A stretch of DNA of 64,000 nt from Loripinus fragilis. Lineage: Eukaryota; Mollusca; Bivalvia; Lucinida; Lucinidae. A program made the position numbers and the translations under genes. Shown piece after piece: positions 21,072 to 33,257 of this stretch. The notes under the pieces were generated by a model. It worked only from the letters and a program-made list of their open reading frames with translations. It searched no databases and was not told the origin of the DNA. The stretch is taken from assembly GCA_964019695.1 (NCBI GenBank), contig OZ026524.1, positions 18,283,509 to 18,347,508 on the forward strand, written 5' to 3'. Numbering within the stretch: the first letter of the stretch is position 1; every line of letters begins with the position of its first letter.

Positions 21072-22925
21072 GTCAGTATATGTGGACGAAAGAGCAGACA
21101 CCTAAATTGGGTGTGTTTCTATCCACCCATCACACTGGGGATGAAAGAGCAGACTACTTAATTTGATGTGTTTCTATCCACCCATCACACTGTCGATGAA
21201 AGAGCAGACTGCTTAATAGGATGTGTTTCTATCCACCCATCACACTGTGGACGAAAGAGCAGACTACTTAATTGGATGTGTTTCTATCCACCCATCACAC
21301 TGTCGATAGAAGAACAGACTACTTAATTGGATGTGTTTCTATCCACCCATCACACTGTCGATAGAAGAGCAGACTGCTTAATTGGATGTGTTTCTATACA
21401 CCCATCACACTGTCGATAGAAGAGCAGACTGCTTAATTGGGTGTGTTTCTACCCACCCATCACATTGTGGATGAAAGAGCAGACTACTTAGTTGGATGTG
21501 TTTCTACCCACCCATCACACTGTGGATGAAAGAGCAGACTACTTAATTGGATGTGTTTCTATCCACCCATCACACTGGGGATGAAAAAGCAGACTGCTGA
21601 ATTAGATGTGTTTCTATCCACCCATCACACTGGGGATGAAAAAGCAGACTGCTGAATTAGATGTGTTTCTATCCACCCATTTCACTGTGGACGAAAGAGC
21701 AGACTACTTAATTGGATGTGTTTCTATCCACCCATCACACTGTGGATTAAAAGGCAGACTACTTAATTGGATGTGTTTCTATCCACCCATCACACTGTGG
21801 ATGAAAGAGCAGACTACTTAATTTGATATGTTTCTATCCACCCATCACACTGGGGATGAAAGAGCAGACTGCTTATTTAGATGTGCTTCTATCCACCCAT
21901 CACACTGTGGACGAAAGAGCAGACTACTTAATTGGATGTGTTTCTATCCACCCATCACACTGGGGATGAAAGACAGACTACTTAATTGGATGTGTTTCTA
22001 TCCACCCATCACACTGGGGATGAAAAAGCAGACTGCTGAATTAGATGTGTTTCTATCCACCCATTTCACTGTGGACGAAAGAGCAGACTACTTAATTGGA
22101 TGTGTTTCTATCCACCCATCACACTGTGGATTAAAAGGCAGACTACTTAATTGGATGTGTTTCTATCCACCCATCACACTGTGGATGAAAGAGCAGACTA
22201 CTTAATTGGATGTGTTTCTATCCACCCATCACACTGTGGATTAAAAGGCAGACTACTTAATTTGATGTGTTTCTATCCACCCATCACACTGTCGATAGAA
22301 GAACAGACTGCTTAATTGGATGTGTTTCTATACACCCATCACACTGTCGATAGAAGAGCAGACTGCTTAATTGGGTGTGTTTCTATCCACCCATCACACT
22401 GTGGACGAAAGTGCAGACTACTTAATTGGATGTGTTTCTATCCACCCATCACACTGTGGATGAAAAGGCAGACTACTTAATTGGATGTGTTTCTATCCAC
22501 CCATCACACTGTAGATGAAAAGACAGACTACTTAATTGGATGTGTTTCTATCCATCCATAACACTGTGGATGAAAGAGCAGACTACTTAATTGGATGTGT
22601 TTTTATCCATCCATCACACTGTGGATGAAAGAGCAGGCTACTTAATTGGATGTGTTTCTATCCACCCATCACACTGGGGATGAAAGAGCAGACTGCTTAA
22701 TTAGATGTGTTTCTATCCACCCATCACACTGTGGACGAAAGAGCAGACTACTTAATTGGATGTGTTTCTATCCACCCATCACACTGTTGATGAAAGAGCA
22801 GACTACTTAATAGGATGTGTTTCTATCCATCCATCACACTGGGGATGAAAAGACAGACTACTTAATTGGATGTGTATCTATCCACCCATCACACTGTGGA
22901 TAAAAGAGTAGACTGCTTAACCTGA
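21072..22925. repeat. 55-bp satellite/minisatellite, about 34 units
   Basis: The unit runs TGGATGTGTTTCTATCCACC, CATCACACTGTGGATGAAAG, AGCAGACTACTTAAT. The exact 55-base period was read between 21666 and 21721. Variants (GTCGATAGAAG, GGGGATGAAAA, GGATTAAAAGG) recur in the same order at an offset of 384 bases (21631 and 22015), so a seven-unit block was copied. Since 55 is not a multiple of 3, open frames across it are accidental. Confidence 0.97.
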
Positions 22926-23841
22926 TGTGCTCTTGTAGGCATTTATGTAGGCAGAAACTTCAAGGTTGATATCCGGGTGTACACTGGTGATTTCATCTTT
23001 ATTACATGAAATTAATGGGCCGCGTCGCGACAAACCCTGTCTTTGGGGTTTCCGACAAAGTGGGATTCAAACCAGCCTGCATAGCTACAGAGACTAGCTA
23101 GAAAATCGAAATTTCGCTAAGCCTTGTAGTAAGTGTAGATATGATTTTTTTAAATAAGCGAATAACAAAGACGCTGATCAGACGGCGCGTATGCGCAGGC
23201 TGGTCTGTGCCTTTGTTGTTCGCTAATCTCCGAAGACAGGTTTTCTCGCAACCAGGCCCATTTAATAGATGCGCAGATGAACTGTTAAAATTGTACCGGT
23301 ATCGTTGGTAGCAATGTGACACAGAACCCAGGAATATTTGCCTTAAAGCACCAATAATGTTTGTGATAGTTTTTTCTTATTTTCCATAAATACAAAATGT
23401 ATAAGACAGCAGATGATTCACTTGAAATATCTAGCCATATTTTGTTGCAATACCAGCAAATAGTGACATCATGCATACATATATTTATTTATTAGAATAG
23501 TCACGGTACAAACAAGATTTGACATTGGTTTAGCGCCAGAATGAAAGGACATGTTTTTGATTTTATTCAAATGTTGGCGACATCTGTATCGGACATGGTG
23601 GCTTAAAGTACATTTGAATATACATTCATTATGCTCATATTGATGAATAATTGACATCTTGCAATTAGAAGCTACTGCCATGTAACATTCTGTTAATTGA
23701 TTACCGAATCAATCTTAATGTGACAGAATATTCGAACAGATATTATTATAGCAGTAAATGTATCCCAAAACCGTGACCGTCACCCTTCGAACAGAAGCCA
23801 CAGACTTGGCTGTTTTGGGAGGTTGGGTCCTGAATATGTAC
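22926..23841. other. No gene; one short palindrome
   Basis: Apart from the palindrome at 23158-23222, nothing recognisable. Confidence 0.5.
23158..23222. repeat. Palindrome with GCGCATATGCGC-like core
   Basis: AACAAAGACGCTGATCAGAC and GGCTGGTCTGTGCCTTTGTT face each other around a GGCGCGTATGCGCAGG core. It resembles the core of the hairpin element at 40335-40826 and of 59878-60108. Confidence 0.7.
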
Positions 23842-24073
23842 ACTGCTTTGATTGTTGTTATGTCTGAGACACTGCTTTGATTGTTGTTATGTCTGAGACA
23901 CTGCTTTGATTGTTGTTATGTCTGAGACACTGCTTTGATTGTTGTTATGTCTGAGACACTGCTTTGATTGTTGTTATGTCTGAGACACTGCTTTGATTGT
24001 TGTTATGTCTGAGACACTGCTTTGAGTGTTGTTATGTCTGAGACACTGCTTTGATTGTTGTTATGTCTGAGAC
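23842..24073. repeat. 29-bp minisatellite, eight units
   Basis: ACTGCTTTGATTGTTGTTAT followed by GTCTGAGAC, eight nearly identical units (one has GAGTG for GATTG). High identity suggests recent expansion. Confidence 0.97.
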
Positions 24074-24364
24074 TGGAGGTGGTGGACCCATGTTTCATCA
24101 ACAGTCACAAACTGCTTGAGAAACTTCTCCCGATCCATCTGAAATTGGCAAGGTTTCCCTCGGATATTGATTGCTTGAGTTAAGGTTAAGAATCACAGTC
24201 AATAATATTTCAGTAATGTCGGGACTCCTCCCTGAGTGAAGGAGAGAGAAAAGGGAATGGAATATACTAAATGGCCTAAATCCACACCAATATGTGACTC
24301 AAGAGAAGCATATTTCAACCTGCCAACAAGCCAAACAGGGTTGTACCTATCGGGCGGAAACCTT

Positions 24365-24960
24365 GTTATCTGCAGTTCGTTATGAACAATTGAATGCATC
24401 TACTCCTGTGAGTGAGGAGCCAAGCTGTGTAGTAATGTACTTCTGTGTATTACATGAATCTGACCCTGTGAAGAGTCAATCTGTGTAGTAATGTACGTAT
24501 GTGTACATTAGTAACTCCCCCATTATCTGCAGATCGTTATTAACAATTACATGAGTCTTCCCCTGTGAGAAGTCAAGCTGTGTAGGAGTGTATTTCTGTG
24601 TACATTTAAGAAACTCACATTATCTGCAGTTCGTTATTAACAATTACATGAGTCTGCCCCTGTGAGAAGTCAAGCTGTGTAGGAGTGTATTTCTGTGTAC
24701 ATTTAAGTAACTCCCATTATCTGCAGTTCGTTATTAACAATTACATGAGTCTGCCCCTGTGAGAAGTCAAGCTGTGAAGGAGTGTATTTCTGTGAACATA
24801 AGTAACTCCCCCATTATCTGCAGCTCATTATTAACAATTACATGAGTCTGCCCCTGTGAGAAGTCAAGCTGTGTAGGAGTGTATTTCTGTGTACATAAGT
24901 AACTCCCACTATCTGCAGTTCGTTATCAACAATAACATGAGTCTGCCCCTGTGACAAGTC
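24365..24960. repeat. ~97-bp tandem repeat, about six units
   Basis: CATTATCTGCAGTTCGTTAT-type starts at 24521, 24618, 24715, 24812 and 24907, with a diverged first unit from about 24365. Each contains ACATGAGTCTGCCCCTGTGA and GTGTATTTCTGTGTACAT. Confidence 0.92.
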
Positions 24961-25024
24961 AGGAATATACCTCTATGTAACTCGCCTATCTCCCATGACT
25001 AAATCATGAATTTCACCTGACCCC

Positions 25025-25115
25025 GAGGTAATACTCAACTCAGCTGAGCACGAAATTTATCCTGCTCATAAAAGTTAAAATGCCAATAATTTTTGGCATT
25101 TTAACATTTATTAGC
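25025..25115. repeat. Palindromic repeat, CTCAACTCAGCTGAGCACG type
   Basis: ACTCAACTCAGCTGAGCACG followed by TAAAATGCCAATAATTTTTGGCATTTTA, itself a hairpin. Related sequence lies at 27588-27765. Confidence 0.65.
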
Positions 25116-25195
25116 ATGATCAATACAGCATCTGAGAGACTTAAAGCAAGAAACTTCTTTATAAAATAACTCTACTGTATTTTAAATTCAGTAGG

Positions 25196-25520
25196 CGATG
25201 TTGATTTACGCGAGTAAAATGCATATAATTCCCCAGTAGCTGCTGCTGTCCGTTCTAAGGTGGTGGTTCTGTTGTTGTTGATATATTGTTTTATGTACCC
25301 CCCATTGTTTATGGGGGTTCTGTGATGGTCTTTGTACTGGTATTCATTACTTTGTGTCCTTTCTAGTTTTGCAATCATCTTGACGAGGAAGTGAGAGCTG
25401 ATTGCTTTTCTTTTATTGTCTTTCAGATGCCTTGTTGCTGTAAATGTTTTGTGGCTCTTCTTTGTGGGCTGGTCTGCAGTGTGTATTGTGACATTTCCTA
25501 ATCATACTCACTTACGTTTT
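25196..25520 (-). mobile_element. Dispersed repeat FR2, copy 2
   Basis: Minus-strand copy with TGGTGGTTCTGTTGTTGTTG, GGGGGTTCTGTGATGGTC and an end TTTCCTAATCATACTCACTT matching FR2 in reverse. Confidence 0.75.
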
Positions 25521-25803
25521 GCAAAAAGCCAAAGCAAGGTAAGAACCGAAAACATATTTATCTGTCAATGACGAATAGAAAATAAATGCCAGAAAATTAC
25601 TTCCATTTAGCATTATTGCTTACATGTACTGCCATATCCTGAATAGTTTATTCTTGCCAATTTGCACAATTTTTACGTTATGTCTTTGTAATTTATTGGA
25701 AACAAATAGACTTTAAACAAAACAAAAATGCGATAGCTTGTTGAGAGTTTGGATAAGGGAAGGGGTACCAAAAACAGTATATGTATTACAATTTTAGCAA
25801 TTT

Positions 25804-26729
<926 letters not shown>

Positions 26730-27051
26730 TGAGGCGTTAGCCCTTTTCTTTTTATTCATTATATTGTGTTTATTTGATAAGATTGTTTCTCTTTGATGAT
26801 GTATTGCATAAGTTTAGAAGCCCCGTTGCGAGCTAAACAATTTTTGTGTTTTAACAACTAGACAGTCTAGGGCGAAGATTTGGCGCCAGAAAATGAATTT
26901 AAGCCCCATTGGCTTCGGCTGCTGTCCATTCTAAGACGGTGGTCTGTTGTTGTTGATGTTGATTCATTGTTTCTTGTTGCTTCCATTGTTAATGGGGGTT
27001 CTATGTTTGGTCCTAGTTTTGTTATGCAGTATTTTACGTCCCTTTCTAGTT

Positions 27052-27111
<60 letters not shown>

Positions 27112-27241
27112 GGTTGCTCTACTTTAATTGTCTTCCTCGTGCCTCGTGACTGTTAGTGTTAAGAAGCTCTTCCTCGCGGTGCCGTGGGTTGGTCTGCAGT
27201 GTATGATTGTGGTATTTCCTTGTAATACCCACTTACTCGTA
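26730..27241 (-). mobile_element. Dispersed repeat FR2, copy 3 (long form)
   Basis: Aligns with 41237-41738. Shared blocks include TTGTTTCTCTTTGATGATGT, GCGAGCTAAACAATTT, GGGCGAAGATTTGGCGCCAG and an end ATTTCCTTGTAATACCCACT. Expanded internally by the (GA)n run. Confidence 0.75.
27057..27109. repeat. (GA)n microsatellite inside FR2
   Basis: About 53 bases of GA. The other FR2 copies have only GGAGAGAGCTGG or similar here, so the run grew after insertion. Confidence 0.95.
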
Positions 27242-27375
27242 CTTTATTATACAGGTCAAACCATCGTGCATCCCAATACGAAATCCCAGCACTCTTAGTA
27301 GTTGAAGTCGATGTCACTCAGCTCTAACTGTTTAAATGGGTACAGCTGCTAGAATCTGTAAAACCACAGCATAAC

Positions 27376-27444
27376 ATATAGAGAAAATACACGCATACTT
27401 TTGGAAACAGCAGTTTCAAAAGTGGACGTGTATTTTCTCCATAT
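27376..27444. repeat. Hairpin, 18-base arms
   Basis: ATATAGAGAAAATACACG (27376-27393) faces CGTGTATTTTCTCCATAT (27427-27444). The inner ACTTTTGGAAAC and GTTTCAAAAGT also pair. Confidence 0.8.
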
Positions 27445-27587
27445 TTTATCCTGTAGTATTGAAGGCAATTAGAATATTGTAATTTCATTGCAGCAATATT
27501 GCAATTTAGGCGGGAACAGCGGCCCACGGTTTGAATCTATCAACATTAGCTTTACAGAGAAGTGCTGGTCTCGTGGTTATACAATGC

Positions 27588-27765
27588 TTTTCCATGCTTA
27601 ACTCAACTGAGCATGGAATTCCAACTACTCATAAAAACTAAAATGCTGATAAATAATGATATTTCATGCTATATACTATCAGATGTTGATTTATCCGGCT
27701 AATAATTGTTATTTGCTAAGGATGAATTTCGTGCTCAGTTCAGTTAAGCATAGAAAACGTTTTAT
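27588..27765. repeat. Inverted repeat pair, CTCAACTGAGCATG type
   Basis: CCATGCTTAACTCAACTGAG near 27592 and CTCAGTTCAGTTAAGCATAG near 27733 are inverted copies about 140 bases apart. The family also occurs at 25025. Confidence 0.65.
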
Positions 27766-27894
27766 AATCTCGGGCCCGATATCTACATGTGCACCAGTTC
27801 TTAGATAGTTAATCTCCTTCTTAATAACACATTTATTTGCTATTCTGTGAGAAGCACCCGTCTTAAGCGTCCACTCAAAATAGACAAAACAAAG

Positions 27895-28060
27895 ATGATA
27901 ATGACAAATGGTCTTAATTAAGGTCGAATGTATTGCAGAATGCTCCCCTTGGAGCATTCTGCAATATTTTTTACCTGTATTAAGTGATAATCGGTCTTGA
28001 AAACCAATATTTTGTCTTCTTTTTTGAGTAGCCGCTTAAGACAGGTTTAACTGTATTTAC
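27895..28060. repeat. Repeat with TATTGCAGAATGCTCC hairpin
   Basis: Hairpin 27931-27946 / 27951-27966, followed by AAGTGATAATCGGTCTTGAA and GCCGCTTAAGACAGGTTTA. A related copy is at 56195-56345 with the hairpin partly lost. Confidence 0.7.
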
Positions 28061-28066
28061 ATTGCA

Positions 28067-28450
28067 TAGCTTGTAAAGGCGGCAACTTTAATATCCATGC
28101 CTGCGCATGGTTCGGCTATTCAATCTGCTAAACAAGGGAAATCGGGTTCTGTTGATAATTTGGTAAAGAATTAATCAGTTGCTTTTGCCGCGCAAACTTG
28201 CGTGCATTTCATGAAAATCCTAACCGTATACTCACTGAACTCTCATTTATTAACCCTTAAAGCGCATTATCACAACATGTATGTTTTTTGTCGTCCACTA
28301 AAATATTTGAAGACTCATAGACAAATAATGTGGACCCAGATCAGACTGTTCCTGTGGAGCAGTCTGATCTGGGTCCACAATATTTTCCTCTATGCTTATG
28401 TTAAATAGACATTTTCAGATGCAGCTATTTTGCTGGCGTTATAAGGACTA
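28067..28450 (+). mobile_element. MITE-A copy 2 (3' truncated)
   Basis: Starts TTGTAAAGGCGGCAACTTTA. Has AAACAAGGGAAATCGGGTTC, GCGTGCATTTCATGAAAATC and the central GTGGACCCAGATCAGACTG palindrome (28330-28379). Similarity to copy 1 ends near 28450, before the second terminal repeat. Confidence 0.8.
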
Positions 28451-28740
28451 TTGTTGTATAGCCCTTCAAATGGAACACTGTTCTTCAGCAATAACATTAA
28501 ATCTAAAATGCGAATTTTATATTTAATTGGAAATATATGTTTAAACCAAAATAAAAAAAACATAATCAAAAATATTTTTTTTAAAGTTTGCATGCATTTT
28601 CATAAATGCTGTGATAGGATGGAATTTTAACATTCTTAATGTTTTTGGCCAAATAATATTCCCCTCTAGTACCTTGAGCGAAACAGATCAATGACTATCA
28701 GTTGAACATAAAACCATGATGTATATATTCTTTGAATTTT
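28451..28740. other. No feature recognised
   Basis: AT-rich DNA between the truncated MITE-A and the outer arm repeat. Confidence 0.5.
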
Positions 28741-29335
28741 CGCTTATAGTCTGGTGTATGAAATTCAAATAGGCCCTAAATAAGGAGAAAAATACACCCA
28801 TCGTTAGAAAGGATGAAAATGGTCTCAAATTAAAGCTTATCATCAGTACTTTCAATATCCGCCTGTTGACACTTCGAAAAAGTGTAGCGTCATAGTGTAA
28901 AAAGGACAGATAACTCTATACCATGCATGACAGAAAGTTGCCAGATAGTCATTTAAAAGATAAATTCGACACGTTTTCATTTTTATCAAACCCCAAATGT
29001 TAATATCTTTTGAAAGTTAAATAAATTTTAAGGAGTCTCACAATTTAAAACAAAACATTGTGATCGTCTTGACGTTAATGACGTCACGATATGTAATTCA
29101 ACCCTCCAAAAGCGTTTAAATCAACTTTGTCACATTAATTTCCTAGCTACATATTCAGTTTTCTATTAAATATTTTTTCATGGTCACACCCAAAAATGTC
29201 TTTGCTTTGCAAATATATTAACGGTTGATTCCTACTATTTGTACGCAGAAAGTGATGACGCTTTAAAGATACCGACACCTTAGCGGGAAATCCGCAATAT
29301 TTGACGTGATTTCATAAAAGACAATACTTGGCGAT
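28741..29335. repeat. Outer left arm of large inverted structure
   Basis: Reverse complement, with moderate divergence, of about 36025-36590. Matching pairs include GACACTTCGAAAAAGTGTAG against CTACACTTTTTCGAAATGTC, GACGTTAATGACGTCA against TGACGTCATTAACGTC, and TGCAAATATATTAACGGTTG against CAACTGTTTATATATTTGCA. Confidence 0.85.
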
Positions 29336-29964
29336 GTCAACCATCCTGCATAATAGCACCAAGTTTTAAATATTAAAAGTAACATATATGTGCTGTGTAC
29401 TATAGAAGCTCTCATGAGCATCTAAGATTATCGATATGACGTTTCTAACTACAAGATACGATGGAAGACTAACGTAACTTAACCGTTAGTTACATAACGT
29501 AACGCCAGTTAAATAAAAAATGAAAACCTGAAAGCGAATTTCATATTTGCTTAGTGCAGAATGTGATTGGAATATACAGCATATGAGAGGTGAATTCTCG
29601 TCGAAATACAAAAATGCCATAGAGCGAACGCCCTTACATAGCTTACTGATTCTGACTGAATATCTACTTATATGACGTAACGCAACTAGTAGCCTGTGGA
29701 TTTCCAAAGTTGAGCATCGTTTAAATTTGCTGTTCTTTTTTTGATTAAAGTATGAAGGGGATATTCCATTTGGTTCATTAGATACTATTTGTATAATGAT
29801 CTGTCCGCATATATGTCTGTCGGTAAATACGCATACGCATGCGTTCGTGGATACGCATATCTGGTCATGTCTCTGTATGCAGTGTACTTATATCATCAGG
29901 AAGAATGTCTATCAAAAACAGCAATTCCTGTTATACAAGCCTTTTCATATTTTATTACCACAGA
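29336..29964. other. No gene recognised
   Basis: Spacer between outer and inner left arms. Contains a GTAACTTAACCGTTAGTTAC inverted motif near 29474. Not matched on the right side. Confidence 0.5.
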
Positions 29965-30090
29965 AACAGAATAAGTCCGGGAGCTAATTTGACCTACCTT
30001 GCATCCCAGGAAATTTTTTCATGGGTGCCAAATTGTCCTAAAAATAAACCTGTTTTGGGCTATGTGAAAATGCATAGTTTTCATGTCAAA

Positions 30091-30176
30091 GAAAGTTAGG
30101 GTGCAAAGATCAGGAATCGATACAATCAAGTACCACACATGACCCAGGATACCAATGGGAAAGTGAAAAACTCACA
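30091..30176 (+). mobile_element. FR1 fragment inside the inner arm
   Basis: AGGGTGCAAAGATCAGGAAT through CCAATGGGAAAGTGA matches the first ~80 bases of FR1. Confidence 0.75.
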
Positions 30177-30749
30177 TCCCTAATGCGATTCTCAAGAATG
30201 GGACAGTACCTACAAACTCATTTGTATCTCAACACTTACTTACCCTAGACTACTAAACTTGAAACCAAATAAAGCTTATGCATAGGCCTTTCATCGCATG
30301 ATCAGATATGCAAATGATCTTTCTATGTTTAATTTGTATAATGATGAATATAATGAAAACGTTAAAGCAATTGCGGAAAAATCATAAAAAAGCATTGAGC
30401 TATGTATTAGTTACACAATCGATGATACAATTTGACAAGTCCTTTTGCAACTGAGATAGGGGGATAGTTAGGCCTACCTTGCACACCCAGGACAATTTCT
30501 TATGGGTGCTAAAGTGTTCAATTGGACCAACAAAAAGGAACTCGTTATGTTGAAACACATGGTTTCCATGGTAATCAATAAGGCAATCCTAAAGAATTGG
30601 GTATACCTACACAAATACTCAAAGCACAACAGCAACGCATTCTATGATACAAAACTTGGTACCAAATTAATGCTATGTCGTAGTACTTTTACCTGAAGGG
30701 CCGACTTGCAAACTATTTAAGTTGCATTATGAATGAACGGGGTTTTCTG

Positions 30750-30795
30750 CGGTTTGTGATTGTGGTATTTCCTGATCATACTCAGTTACTATTTT
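30750..30795 (-). mobile_element. FR2 end fragment
   Basis: GGTTTGTGATTGTGGTATTT and CCTGATCATACTCAGTTAC match the first bases of FR2 in reverse. Confidence 0.65.
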
Positions 30796-31270
30796 TGTAG
30801 AAAAATAAAAGTCTGTACCTAAACAATTACCTATATATCAGCTGCTTACCATCAATTTCTACCAAACATGGTGCTCAATCAATGCAAAGGCAATGCGACG
30901 TTACCCAAAAGGTCCGATATGCAAATTACAAAATCTAAGTATTCATGAATTTTAATGAAAAAAGTTGAAATGAGAAAAATTGCAGAACAATAAGGGGGGT
31001 GTACCTACAATATTACTCATATCTTATTTGCTAATTGATCTAGAGTCCTAAGCCTGGCACCAAATTAATGTTTAGTTATAGCACTTTCATCCACTGGTTT
31101 GATATGCAAATGATTTAATTCTTATATTAATTTACATTCATGAAAATATGAGAAATTAAAGAATATTGAAGGGCAATTAAGGGGGTGTGCCTACAAACTG
31201 TCTTATATTTCAGTTGCCCATTGCCTTAGCGTACTAAACTTGGTACCAAATATATGCTAAGGTACAACTA

Positions 31271-33257
31271 CGAGGGGCAATTGGAAAGTTCTTAGTATGG
31301 TCTTTTATCTCAGTAACCGATTTACAAACCCTTTCATGTTTGGTATCATTTTAAAGAGCTATATTTCTTCCATGTTATTACACAAATTTTATGAGGATAT
31401 TATAATGCAGACACGCAAAATGATATTGTGAACACATGTACTGTTTGTATACTGGAAAACGCAAAATTTCAGTGGAAAATATAACATTTTACCTTTTGAA
31501 AAGAGTGCAGAACATTAACAATAGTTCATGAAATTAGGTAATGTTGTACCATTTGATAGGCCATAATCTGGTACAGTTATAATACAATTGATGACCGAGT
31601 TGGATGTTTCTTATAACTGAATAACGGAACAGCAATACCAAAACCGTCTAAAAAGCAAAGCAATGCGGTATTATTTTCGACTAAAAATCGCATATCATAA
31701 TGCACATATTTTGAAAATATATAACCGAAAGTAGTTTGAAAATGCTGTGCGTTGATATTTTTGTCAAAGTAAGTAAGGGTGCAAAGATCAGGAATCGATA
31801 CAATCAAGTACCACACTTGACCCAGGATACCAATGGGAAAGTGACAAACTCACAGTTAGACACCACAAACGAGAGCCAAGAGGTCAGCCCTTTCCCAGCA
31901 GGTGACCACAAAACACATATAAACAGACGCGCACAAAGACATAGCCAACACAAGACAGAACAAAAACAAAAAAGATCAACAAAAAAGTACCGCCTTGGAA
32001 CGGTCAGTAAAATATTTTACTGGAGGGCTTAAACCAGTTTTACGGCGCCAAACTCGCCCTTAATTCTGATGTGGACCAGCACACATTTGGGTAAGTGACA
32101 AAACTCAACAAACACGACAGCCAAGAGGTCAGCCCTTTCCCAGCAGGTGACCACAAGGCTACAAGGAACAGACATAACAGCATTACACACACAAAAATGA
32201 TGGATAACTTACAAAAACGATCCACAAAAGAAGCACCGCCTTGGAACGGTCAGTAAAAATACTTCTACTGGAGGGCTTAAGCCGGTTTAACTGCGCGCCA
32301 ACCTCACCTTTAATTCAGATGTGGATCAAAACACATAGATATTTGGTTTGCATGAAAGACCCCAAACTTATCCATGCATCATTCTAAAACATATAAATCA
32401 AGATAACAAGGAGATAAGGCAAAGCACACTTTATGCTCTTTGTATTGAACCCAAAATATTTTTCGTAAACCAGAACAAAGGGAAGATAACTCTGATAATC
32501 TTCCCATGGGCAAGAGTAGGTTTAGCTATGAATTGACGTTCTGGTTCATTTCAATTGAAAACGGTGGCAAACTAAAAAGTAAAAGTACCTTGGGAGTAGA
32601 AATCAATCAATTTTGCGATGGTTAACGCAATACCATGAGAAGTTCTCATGCCATCGACAAAATGCGAGGGGTTAAGTTACCCCACCCACTTTTTGAAAAG
32701 TAAGGGTAGTGTTATTAAGAATAATTTTCTTGAAATCGGAACTAAACAAGCCACACTTTTTGCGCGACGAAATGATTTTTATGCATCGTTCGCTGCAAAT
32801 AAAGCAATACATATACTCAATAGGCATTTTACATGCTCCTATAGTGGCACAATTTACAGTAAAAGTACAAAGAAAAATCGAAAAAAGTCCCATTTTTGAA
32901 GGTATACCATTTCTCTTTTAGTCAACATTTTCCGAATATAAAGGTGTGTCGTGCAAGCATTGATCACATAATATATTTTAATAAAAATTTAGCTGGCACC
33001 AAATCGTTAATTTGTCAAACCATGGTCGTAAATAAGGTCCCCAATTTTCCTTTGTTTTTTTACAAATATTTTGCTTAAAATTTCAGCCAATGTATAAACC
33101 CTACTCATTTTGAGCATGCGCTGCACGTGCACGCAGAGTTCTTTTTCAACAAAATTTTAACTATCAAGTAGCCGTTGAATTCTAGTTTCCAAAAATGTAT
33201 TATTTAATAGCATTTGATCAACGCATACCATGCTAAGAACTTTCCGAATGCCCCTCA
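31271..33257. mobile_element. Mariner-like-ended DNA element, 1987 bp, TA target duplication
   Basis: Left end CGAGGGGCAATTGGAAAGTT. The right end, inverted, reads TGAGGGGCATTCGGAAAGTT, and similarity continues through CTTAGTATGG / CTTAGCATGG. TA stands on both sides (31269-31270 and 33258-33259). Joining the flanks gives GGTACAACTATTTTACC, which fits the host ~190-bp monomer, so the boundaries are well supported. Tc1/mariner elements duplicate TA and several have GAGGGGC ends. No transposase frame of more than 100 codons is visible, so it is non-autonomous or decayed. It carries two FR1 copies. Confidence 0.8.
31767..32345 (+). mobile_element. FR1, two copies in tandem
   Basis: Copy a runs from GTAAGGGTGCAAAGATCAGG to about 32085 (ending near GATGTGGACCAGCACACAT). 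Copy b lacks the first ~80 bases and ends GTGGATCAAAACACATAGAT. Each has CTTTCCCAGCAGGTGACCAC and GCCTTGGAACGGTCAGTAAA. Confidence 0.8.

Larger units (their letters stand above)
29965..31270 (+). repeat. Inner left arm: ~190-bp monomers, forward orientation
   Basis: Two head segments (29965 and about 30440) share GACCTACCTTGCA, ATGGGTGCCAAA and GGTTTCCATGG-type blocks. Several monomers follow, with GGGTGTACCTACAA, AAACTTGGTACCAAAT, GATATGCAAAT and ATTCATGAATATTAATGAAA-type blocks. The same parts run in reverse at 34166-35655. Interrupted by FR1 and FR2 pieces. Confidence 0.8.

Noticed and set aside
21606..22205. Open frames of 71 and 125 codons across the satellite
   Set aside because: They follow from the 55-bp repeat lacking stops in some phases. 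The period is not a multiple of 3 and the protein repeats have no independent support.
21072..22925. CRISPR-like array
   Set aside because: Units are contiguous tandem copies without unique spacers, in a eukaryotic context.
26880..27156. Frames with poly Arg-Glu
   Set aside because: Translation of the (GA)n run inside FR2. No start context or homology.
31736..32032. 98-codon frame
   Set aside because: Lies mostly within FR1. Other FR1 copies do not keep the frame.
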